Assembly: GCA_015233705.1 (NCBI GenBank)
Contig: JADFXE010000067.1
Location: forward strand, 1 to 6,777
From: Candidatus Omnitrophota bacterium
GTDB lineage: Bacteria > Omnitrophota > Koll11 > Zapsychrales > Fredricksoniimonadaceae
DNA length: 6,777 nt
Direction: 5' to 3'
Shown here: one piece after another, positions 1 to 5,553 of the stretch
How the letters are laid out: each line of letters begins with the position of its first letter
How positions within the stretch are numbered: the first letter of the stretch is position 1
The notes under the pieces: generated by a model
What the model was told of the DNA's origin: nothing
What the model saw: the letters and a program-made list of their open reading frames with translations, nothing else
Database searches by the model: none
Made by a program: the position numbers and the translations under genes

Positions 1-603
1 GATCTAACAGAGGTTCAAAAGCAATTTACGGATATGCTTGTTCTTGGAGGTAGAATTACAGCGCTTACAGAACAGATCGATGTTCTGAATGGTCAAAGGC
101 TAAAGGCTCCAGATGGATCTTCTCAGCGTCAAAAGGTTGTGGAGGATATACTAGCGAAAAAAGTTGATCTGGATAGTATTAGGCCTCAGTATCAAGCGTT
201 GGTTGGTGGTTTAAAAAACAATCAAGCTCTTTTGCCGGATATCATGGCCATGCAAGGGGCAGAGTTGGACAAGTTAAATACTAGGTATGAAGATATGGCT
301 CTTGCTCTAAAGAAGGATGAAAAGCCATCCCAAGAGATGATAGATTTACACACACAGATCCTGGCTTTACGGCAAGCGCTCGAAGATGTTAAGAACGTCG
401 GTGGTATCAACCTTGGTGACGAGAACCTGACCATCAATATTAAGGTTGATGGCAATGGCATGCCGCTCCCGCTGAACATGCAGGATCCGGCGATGATCAA
501 TCTGGAAGGTCTGACACCGATCATCCGTGAGATGACGCCTGTCACACCTGCGAATGTTCCGGTCCTTTCGGAACTGATGCAGACGAATAATTCGAGCGTG
601 TAG
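1..603 (+). CDS. C-terminal part of an unidentified helical/coiled-coil protein (5' truncated)
   Basis: The frame is open from the first base to the TAG at 601-603 (200 codons). The first in-window ATG, at 34, has no purine-rich ribosome site ahead of it, so the gene probably begins upstream and this is its C-terminal end. I do not recognise the family. Most of the visible protein, up to about residue 135, is rich in Leu, Gln, Glu, Lys and Asp with heptad-like spacing and few prolines, which suggests long helices or a coiled coil. The last 65 or so residues change character: a Gly/Asn-rich stretch with beta-like INIKV, then a Pro/Met-rich tail ending in NNSSV. There are no membrane segments and no cysteines. 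Hand-counted GC is about 41% over bases 1-360 and about 52% over 361-600, so the two parts may have different histories. A strong terminator follows, which separates this gene from the efflux operon. Function unknown; a structural or scaffold role is only a guess. Confidence 0.7.
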   Translation, partial: DLTEVQKQFTDMLVLGGRITALTEQIDVLNGQRLKAPDGSSQRQKVVEDILAKKVDLDSIRPQYQALVGGLKNNQALLPDIMAMQGAELDKLNTRYEDMALALKKDEKPSQEMIDLHTQILALRQALEDVKNVGGINLGDENLTINIKVDGNGMPLPLNMQDPAMINLEGLTPIIREMTPVTPANVPVLSELMQTNNSSV

Positions 604-614
604 TTTGTGAAGTA

Positions 615-664
615 CGTCCCGGCAGCCCCGAGGTCCATGCGGACCTCAGGCGGCTGTCGGGACG
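615..664 (+). other. Long stem-loop downstream of the first gene
   Basis: The outer arms 615-627 (CGTCCCGGCAGCC) and 652-664 (GGCTGTCGGGACG) pair over 13 positions with a single G-U wobble. A small internal loop follows, then a perfect 7-bp inner stem, 630-636 (GAGGTCC) with 641-647 (GGACCTC), closed by an ATGC tetraloop. It starts 11 bases after the TAG at 603. No U tract follows, so it is not itself a classical terminator. It could protect the 3' end of the upstream mRNA or be part of a small RNA. The pairing is seen directly; the role is inference. Confidence 0.7.
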
Positions 665-690
665 ATTTAAAAAGAATCCTTTTTAAATCG
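663..690 (+). other. Perfect AT-rich stem-loop
   Basis: Arms 663-674 (CGATTTAAAAAG) and 679-690 (CTTTTTAAATCG) are perfect 12-bp inverted repeats with an AATC loop. It shares two bases with the stem-loop before it and one with the terminator stem after it, so the three helices abut. A run of U lies in its right arm, not after it, so it is a poor terminator on its own. The function is not known. Confidence 0.65.
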
Positions 691-722
691 CCCCGGGCTG
701 GATACCCGGGGCTTTTGTTTTT
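690..722 (+). terminator. Rho-independent terminator
   Basis: A perfect GC-rich 8-bp stem, GCCCCGGG (690-697) with CCCGGGGC (705-712), has a 7-base loop and is followed at once by TTTTGTTTTT (713-722). This is the classical intrinsic terminator form. It ends transcription of the upstream gene and insulates the efflux operon, whose promoter must lie between here and the start codon at 795. Confidence 0.88.
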
Positions 723-728
723 ATCTTT

Positions 729-766
729 TTGCTTGTTTTTTTAATTAGCCATGCTAATCTTAATGT
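729..766 (+). promoter_or_regulatory. Probable promoter region of the marR-efflux operon
   Basis: Only about 70 bases separate the terminator from the marR start, so the operon promoter should be here. Candidate elements are weak: TTGCTT (729-734) with GCTAAT (753-758) at 18 bp spacing, or TTGTTT (733-738) with TAATCT (755-760) at 16 bp. A T7 run at 736-742 may help. Both candidate -10 elements overlap the upstream operator repeat, consistent with repression by blocking polymerase. The exact hexamers are uncertain. Confidence 0.4.
744..758 (+). promoter_or_regulatory. Upstream MarR-type operator (perfect inverted repeat)
   Basis: ATTAGC (744-749) and GCTAAT (753-758) form a perfect 6-bp inverted repeat around CAT. 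The core TTAGC-N3-GCTAA resembles the SlyA/RovA site TTAGCAAGCTAA known from the MarR family. It shares the pattern TTAG-N5-CTAA with a second site whose equivalent bases lie exactly 21 bp downstream. It overlaps the likely -10 region. Binding by the adjacent regulator is inferred from position and symmetry. Confidence 0.62.
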
Positions 767-782
767 TAGCTTCACTAACATT
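762..782 (+). promoter_or_regulatory. Downstream MarR-type operator (perfect inverted repeat)
   Basis: AATGTTAG (762-769) and CTAACATT (775-782) are perfect 8-bp arms around a 5-base spacer, a 21-bp palindrome of the size a winged-helix dimer covers. It ends two bases before the ribosome site of the MarR gene, so it lies near or just after the expected transcription start. Together with the upstream copy it suggests two dimers bound on the same face of the helix and autoregulation of the operon. Confidence 0.68.
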
Positions 783-783
783 C

Positions 784-789
784 TGGAGA
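784..789 (+). promoter_or_regulatory. Ribosome binding site that fixes the MarR start
   Basis: TGGAGA, with core GGAG at 785-788, lies six bases before the ATG at 795. It decides for this start over the in-frame TTG at 729, which would place the operators and promoter inside the coding sequence. Confidence 0.75.
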
Positions 790-794
790 TATAC

Positions 795-1214
795 ATGGCT
801 GAACTGCCGCAAATAGCAGAAGAAGTGGCTCTCATCGGGCCGCGCATTGGTCGCCGGATCCTTAATGATATCTTTCAATCATCGGACATTTCCCATGCCC
901 AGCTGTTCGTGATCATGACGCTGGTGCATAACGGGCCGTCGCGGTCATCGGATATCGGCAAAGAGCTTAAAGTCGCGCCACCAACCGCGACCGGGATCAT
1001 CGGACGCCTGGAGAAATCTGGGTATGTCCAAAGGCTGGCCGATAAAGATGACCGTCGGGCGGTTATTGTTGACCTGACACCGGAAGGGCGAAAGCTCGCC
1101 CAGAAATTGCGCGGCATTATCGTCAGCCGCTGGACAAAAATATTGTCCAAAATATCCCATGACGATGCGGAAAAATATCTGGAATTATTAAAAAAGATCA
1201 GTGAGGCTCTATGA
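795..1214 (+). CDS. MarR-family winged-helix transcriptional regulator
   Basis: A 139-residue protein, the usual length for MarR regulators. These are dimeric DNA-binding proteins that mostly repress nearby efflux or stress genes and let go when a small ligand binds. Residues 1-30 form the N-terminal helix used in dimerisation. The helix-turn-helix lies at about 48-74, with a recognition helix rich in Thr, Ala and Pro (VAPPTATG) running into GRLEKSGYV. The wing shows the diagnostic pattern of the family, D83-x-D-D-R-R, then D93-L-T-P-E-G98. The C-terminal helices, about 99-139, complete the dimer interface. It is the first gene of the operon, sits just after two palindromic operator candidates, and overlaps the next gene by ATGA at 1211-1214. 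It most likely represses its own operon. The ligand cannot be read from the sequence, and an activator role is not excluded. There are no cysteines, which argues against thiol-based redox sensing of the OhrR type. Confidence 0.92.
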   Translation: MAELPQIAEEVALIGPRIGRRILNDIFQSSDISHAQLFVIMTLVHNGPSRSSDIGKELKVAPPTATGIIGRLEKSGYVQRLADKDDRRAVIVDLTPEGRKLAQKLRGIIVSRWTKILSKISHDDAEKYLELLKKISEAL

Positions 1215-2461
1215 AGATCGTAAAAGGTTTCTTGTCCCTGGCTTTGGTCGTATTAACCCCGGCATCTTTTGCTATGGCCCAGAACGCGCCGTTAACGCTC
1301 AAGGATTGCTACCGGCTTGCGCTGGCGCGCAGTGAGTCGATCGGGATCCAGAAAGAGCTTATTAAGGAAACCGAAGGCCTGATGCTTCAGTCTTTAAGCA
1401 CGGCACTTCCGAAGGTGGCTTTTGCCTATACTCAGACATGGCAGGATCTGAAGCCTAATAATACGTTCGGCGGGTACCAGCCAGGGGCCAGGTTCACGTT
1501 CTCCCAGCCTTTGTTCACGGGATTCAAGGAGTTTGCCGCGATCCGGGCCAGCAAGCATTTAGGAAAACAACGCGATGCCGAACTTAAACGCGCGGAACAA
1601 TTGTTATTTACCGATGTGTCGGATTCTTTTTACTTGTATTTAAGTTATCAGGAAGACCTGAAGGTCCAGGAAGATATTCAGAAGATCCTGATCGACCGTG
1701 TCACCGAATTAAAAAAGCGAGAGGTGTTGGGGAAGTCCCGTACCAGCGAGGTGGCAAGTGCGCAAGCGAAGCTCCTGGTGACCGAGGCCGGGATCGAGGC
1801 ATCGCGGGGACAAAAGGATGTGGCTGGCCAACTGTTGGATTTTATTATTGGACAGCCGGTGGGAGAGCTGGCTGTAGAAACACTGCCTGATGGCACACAA
1901 GACCTTCAGGTCCTGGAACAGAAGGTCGATGAGCGCCTGGATGTGGTGGCAGCTCGCGAGTCGCTGGGGGCTTTTAAGGAGAACATTGTCGCGGCGCGGT
2001 CGCTGTTTTTTCCTTCTGTATTGTTGACAGGTGATTCTTACACCAAGCGGACAGACGCAAATGAAGGGAACAACTGGGATGTGATGTTGAGCGTCAACGT
2101 GCCTATATTTAACGGACTTAACGATGTCGGACAGGTGCGCCAGGCCAGGGCGCAGGCGAACGAAGCGGACCTTAAACTGAGCCTGGCCAGGCGTAATGCT
2201 GTACTTGAGATCCGCAATGCTTTTACAAAGCTTGAGGCTGCCAGAAGAAATGCCGTAGCGCTCTCAAAGGCAGTTCTTGCCTCCGACAAGAATTACCATC
2301 TGCAGGTCGATGACTTCCAGAAGAACCTTGTCAATAACCTGGACGTCCTTCAGGCGCTGGAAGATCTTCAGAGCGTCAGGCGCAGCGAAGTGGCCGCGGA
2401 TACAGATGTTAACCGCGCCTTCTGGGACCTTAAAGTTGCAACAGGTGAGGAACTTAAATGA
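1211..2461 (+). CDS. TolC-type outer-membrane efflux protein (OEP family)
   Basis: This 416-residue protein is predicted to form the trimeric outer-membrane channel and periplasmic tunnel through which a tripartite pump expels its substrates. A signal peptide is clear: basic start MKIVK, a hydrophobic core to about residue 18, and an AMA-Q cleavage site after residue 23. No lipobox cysteine is present, so it is not a lipoprotein of the OprM/NodT kind. The two structural repeats of the family are visible: QPLFTG at 99-104 and VPIFNG at 297-302, each at a beta-strand-to-helix transition, with long Ala/Leu/Glu/Lys-rich helices between and after them. The length is typical. The ATG overlaps the MarR stop as ATGA, with GTGAGG (1201-1206) as ribosome site. 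Its own stop overlaps the ATG of the RND gene in the same way. This direct join leaves no room for an adaptor gene. The family call is firm; the specific substrate is unknown. Confidence 0.92.
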   Translation: MKIVKGFLSLALVVLTPASFAMAQNAPLTLKDCYRLALARSESIGIQKELIKETEGLMLQSLSTALPKVAFAYTQTWQDLKPNNTFGGYQPGARFTFSQPLFTGFKEFAAIRASKHLGKQRDAELKRAEQLLFTDVSDSFYLYLSYQEDLKVQEDIQKILIDRVTELKKREVLGKSRTSEVASAQAKLLVTEAGIEASRGQKDVAGQLLDFIIGQPVGELAVETLPDGTQDLQVLEQKVDERLDVVAARESLGAFKENIVAARSLFFPSVLLTGDSYTKRTDANEGNNWDVMLSVNVPIFNGLNDVGQVRQARAQANEADLKLSLARRNAVLEIRNAFTKLEAARRNAVALSKAVLASDKNYHLQVDDFQKNLVNNLDVLQALEDLQSVRRSEVAADTDVNRAFWDLKVATGEELK

Positions 2462-2607
2462 GCTTGTCAGATATTTCAATTCGCCGTCCGGTATTTGCGT
2501 GGATGGTCATGGCCGGGTTGATGATTTTTGGGTTCATTAGCTATAACCGTTTAGGTGTCAGCCAGCTGCCAAACATCGATTTCCCGGTGGTCAATGTGAG
2601 TCTTTAA
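2458..2607 (+). pseudogene. N-terminal fragment of the RND transporter, ended by tandem stops
   Basis: The ATG at 2458 overlaps the stop of the channel gene (ATGA) and opens a 49-residue frame. It begins with the typical RND start: a short amphipathic SDISIRRPVFAWM segment, then TM1 at about residues 13-33, then LGVSQLPNIDFPVVNVS, which leads into the porter domain. The frame stops at TAA (2605-2607), followed directly by TGA (2608-2610). After these two codons the same frame continues with TEAAPEVMEKDVV, the expected RND sequence for that position. So no net frameshift occurred: two codons of one gene appear to have become stops. Read through, the gene would have 1,031 codons before its terminal stop, a normal RND length. 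The cause could be a recent nonsense change, a sequence or assembly error, or much less likely recoding or a genuinely split protein. Confidence 0.82.
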
Positions 2608-2631
2608 TGAACAGAGGCAGCTCCCGAGGTC

Positions 2632-5553
2632 ATGGAAAAAGACGTTGTCGATAACATTGAGCAGGCGGTCATGACCGTGCAGGGCGTCAAGGAAGTGTCA
2701 TCGACCGTCCGCGAAGGTCAGGCAACGGTAACGGTTGAACTGGACCTGGGGCGCGACATTGACGCGGCCGTCCAGGATATTCAGGTCAAGATCAACCAGG
2801 CCCAGCGCAACCTGCCCAAAGACCTCGATCCGCCGATCATTGCACGTTCTAATCCGGCGGATCAGCCGATCATGTGGATCGGTGTCACGGGAGAGCGCTC
2901 CCGCGTGCAGTTGATGGAGTATGTTGAGAAGTATCTTAAAGACAAGTTCACCGGGATCAATGGCGTGGGCGAGGTCATGCTCGGCGGGTATATTGATCCA
3001 AACCTCAGGGTGTGGGTCGATAATGCGAAGCTTAACGCGCTGGAGTTGACGGCGGGTGATGTGATGACCGCGATCAGCCAGGGGCATAGCGAGATCCCGG
3101 CCGGCCGCATTGAGACCGACAAGACAGAACAAAGCGTGCGTGTGATGGGTGAAGCCAAATCGCCTGAAGAATTCGGGAACATCCTGATCAGTTCCCGGGG
3201 CGGGGTGCCGATCTATGCTCCGATCCGGATCAAGGACGTTGCCCGGGTGGAAGAAGGCCTGGCGGATATCCGCAGCATTTCCCGGTTTAACGGGGCGCCT
3301 TCCGTCGGTTTAGGTGTCAAGAAACAGAGCGGCTCGAACGATGTGGAGATCGCGCATGCCGTCATTAAACGTCTGGAAGAAGTGAAGAAATCTTTGCCGC
3401 CGGACATTCACGCGGATATCGTCGTTAACCGGACGAAATTTATTGAAGATTCGATCCATGACCTGACGTTCACCCTGGTGCTCTCCGCGCTGATCACGTC
3501 TCTGGTCTGCTGGTTTTTTCTGGGCGCCTGGAGCGCGACGCTCAACATCCTGCTGGCGATCCCAACATCCATTTTGGGCGCGTTCATTGTTATTTATTTC
3601 CTGCATTTTACGTTGAATACATTTACAGTGCTGGGTCTCTCTCTGGCGGTTGGCATTGTGGTGGACGATTCCATTATGGTTCTCGAGAATATCGTACGTT
3701 TCCGGGAGCACGGAGAGGATAAAATATCAGCCGCAGCCAAAGGCGCTAACCAGATCTCGGGAGCGGCGTTCGCAACAACTCTGGCGATCACCGCGATCTT
3801 TATCCCTGTCATTTTCATTTCCGGGATCATGGGGAGGTTCTTTTTTGAGTTCGGCATTACGATTGCTGTTGCGGTGGCGCTGTCTCTCCTGGAGGCGCTG
3901 ATGCTGACGCCGATGCGCTGCTCGCAGTTCCTGCAGGTCGGCCGATCAACCAATTTCGGTCGAGGCGTTGATGAGGGATTCAGGGATCTTGCTGCTTTTT
4001 ATGCCCGGACCCTGGGCTGGGCACTGAGACATTCCTGGCTGGTCATCCTTTTTTCACTGCTCATTTTTGCCGGCTCCCTCGTGCTGGTAGGCTTTATGCG
4101 TAAGGAATTCGTCCCGCCGCAGGACCAGAGCATGTTCATGGTGAGCTTTCAGGCACCGCCGGGGTCATCGAGCACTTATACCGACGCTCGGTTCCGCGAG
4201 GCCGAGAAGTTCGTTGCGTCGCGTCCGGAAATGCTGCGCTATTTTACGGCGGTGGGCGGGTTTGGCGGTGGCGATATCAATAAAGGGATCATCTTTATCA
4301 CGTTTAAAGAACCCAAAGACCGTCCTGTTGACTCAAAGGGCCATCGCCTGACACAGACAGAATTAATGGGCATTTTTCGTAATGAGCTCAATAAGATCCC
4401 TGACCTGAAAGCCAGGATCCAGGATCTGTCTTTAAGCGGTTTTTCCGCACAGCGCGGGTTCCCGATCGAATTCAGTATCCGCGGCCCGGATTGGGAAAAG
4501 CTTGTGGAATACTCAAACAAGATGCAGGAAATGATGACCAAGAGCGGGCTGATGGTCGATGTGGACAGTGATTATCAGCCCGGAGCATCCGAAGTCAGGG
4601 TGGAACCGGACCGCCAGAAAGCCGAAGCCAGGGGGGTAAGCATGGACACGATCGGCGCAGCGGTCAATGTTCTGTTCGGCGGAGAACTGGCCGGAAAATA
4701 TACCTCAGCCGACAGGCGGTATGATATCCGTGTGCAGTTGGAGCCTGACCAGCGGGTGAGCAGTTCCTTTATCGACGGAGTTTGGGTATGGAACAACCGT
4801 GGAGAGAGGGTGGCTCTTAAAGATGTGGTCAATATTGTAGAACGCCCGGCGTCGCTAACCATAACCCGCCGGGCACGGGAACGTGCCATATCGGTGTATG
4901 CCAATGTGGCTCCTGGGAAATCGATGACGGAAGCCCTGGCCATGGCCCAAAAGATCGCCAAAGATATCCTGCCGGATGGATATCACGCAATCCTCGGCGG
5001 GACATCGCAAACGTTCAAGGAATCCTCGAATGGGATGGGGATGGTCTTTATTCTTGGGATCCTGGTCGCTTATATGGTCATTGGTTCCCAGTATAACAGT
5101 TTCCTTCAGCCGTTCATCGTGCTTCTGGCGCTGCCATTTAGCATATCAGGCGCTTTTCTCGCCTTGTTGATGGGGAATCAATCATTAAACCTTTACAGCA
5201 TCATCGGGATCATCCTGCTGATGGGGATCGTAAAAAAGAATTCGATCCTGCTGGTCGACTTTACCAACCAGGTGAGAGGCGAAGGGAAGAAGGTCGAAGA
5301 GGCGTTGCTGGTGGCCTGTCCGATCCGGCTGCGGCCTATCCTGATGACTTCACTGGCAACCATTGCGGCAGCGATCCCCCCGGCGATGGCGATCGGCGCC
5401 GGTGCGGAAGTGCGTGCTCCCATGGCGATCGCGGTGATCGGCGGAGTCGCGGTCTCGACCTTTTTTACGTTGTTCGTTGTCCCTTGTGTCTACCGCCTGA
5501 CCGTGCGCGACAGCTGGGTCGTCAAGAATGCGCAAGATGTCAGGGGAATCTGA
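2632..5553 (+). CDS. RND-family (HAE-1/AcrB-like) efflux transporter, main body lacking TM1
   Basis: This is a proton-driven inner-membrane pump of the hydrophobe/amphiphile efflux type. The frame is open from 2611 after tandem stops, and the first ATG is at 2632 (973 residues). Numbering from the natural start at 2458, the first porter loop runs to about 335, TM2 to TM6 lie at about 337-490, TM7 at about 525-545, the second periplasmic loop at about 546-860, and TM8 to TM12 follow. TM4 holds the paired proton-relay aspartates D403 and D404 in GIVVDDSIMVLENI. TM10 holds the matching lysine K927 in GIVKKNSILLVDF. RLRPILMTSLA is also present. These equal AcrB D407/D408 and K940, so the catalytic body looks intact. 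The ATG at 2632 has no well-spaced ribosome site (GAGG is only two bases away), so translation would depend on reinitiation. A protein starting there would lack TM1. The gene may therefore be inactive as read. No adaptor gene accompanies it. Confidence 0.9.
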   Translation: MEKDVVDNIEQAVMTVQGVKEVSSTVREGQATVTVELDLGRDIDAAVQDIQVKINQAQRNLPKDLDPPIIARSNPADQPIMWIGVTGERSRVQLMEYVEKYLKDKFTGINGVGEVMLGGYIDPNLRVWVDNAKLNALELTAGDVMTAISQGHSEIPAGRIETDKTEQSVRVMGEAKSPEEFGNILISSRGGVPIYAPIRIKDVARVEEGLADIRSISRFNGAPSVGLGVKKQSGSNDVEIAHAVIKRLEEVKKSLPPDIHADIVVNRTKFIEDSIHDLTFTLVLSALITSLVCWFFLGAWSATLNILLAIPTSILGAFIVIYFLHFTLNTFTVLGLSLAVGIVVDDSIMVLENIVRFREHGEDKISAAAKGANQISGAAFATTLAITAIFIPVIFISGIMGRFFFEFGITIAVAVALSLLEALMLTPMRCSQFLQVGRSTNFGRGVDEGFRDLAAFYARTLGWALRHSWLVILFSLLIFAGSLVLVGFMRKEFVPPQDQSMFMVSFQAPPGSSSTYTDARFREAEKFVASRPEMLRYFTAVGGFGGGDINKGIIFITFKEPKDRPVDSKGHRLTQTELMGIFRNELNKIPDLKARIQDLSLSGFSAQRGFPIEFSIRGPDWEKLVEYSNKMQEMMTKSGLMVDVDSDYQPGASEVRVEPDRQKAEARGVSMDTIGAAVNVLFGGELAGKYTSADRRYDIRVQLEPDQRVSSSFIDGVWVWNNRGERVALKDVVNIVERPASLTITRRARERAISVYANVAPGKSMTEALAMAQKIAKDILPDGYHAILGGTSQTFKESSNGMGMVFILGILVAYMVIGSQYNSFLQPFIVLLALPFSISGAFLALLMGNQSLNLYSIIGIILLMGIVKKNSILLVDFTNQVRGEGKKVEEALLVACPIRLRPILMTSLATIAAAIPPAMAIGAGAEVRAPMAIAVIGGVAVSTFFTLFVVPCVYRLTVRDSWVVKNAQDVRGI
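5542..5546 (+). promoter_or_regulatory. Ribosome binding site of the MFS gene inside the RND 3' end
   Basis: AGGGG lies six bases before the ATG at 5553 and within the last codons of the RND gene. It supports this start over an in-frame upstream codon at 5484, which would overlap the RND gene by 70 bases. The TGATG overlap implies coupled translation. Confidence 0.7.

Noticed and set aside
729..794. An in-frame TTG start at 729 that would lengthen the MarR protein by 22 residues
   Set aside because: The ATG at 795 has a well-spaced GGAG, matches normal MarR length, and leaves the promoter and operator palindromes outside the coding sequence.
2605..2610. UGA recoded as tryptophan or selenocysteine, or an alternative genetic code
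   Set aside because: UGA is the plain stop of the MarR, channel, RND and MFS genes here, and the first of the two stops is TAA, which would need a second reassignment.
2607..2654. TAATG overlap start at 2607 as a new small gene
   Set aside because: The frame gives only 15 residues (MNRGSS...) with no family likeness and is out of frame with the RND body.
2698..3132. Long minus-strand open frames inside the RND gene, here and at 3310-3711, 3594-3953 and 4575-4961
   Set aside because: They lie opposite a strongly conserved RND coding frame, have no ribosome sites and show no recognisable protein features.
5484..5552. Earlier in-frame start for the MFS protein at 5484
   Set aside because: It would overlap the RND gene by 70 bases and add a charged, non-family N-terminus; the ATG at 5553 has AGGGG six bases upstream and begins a typical MFS start.
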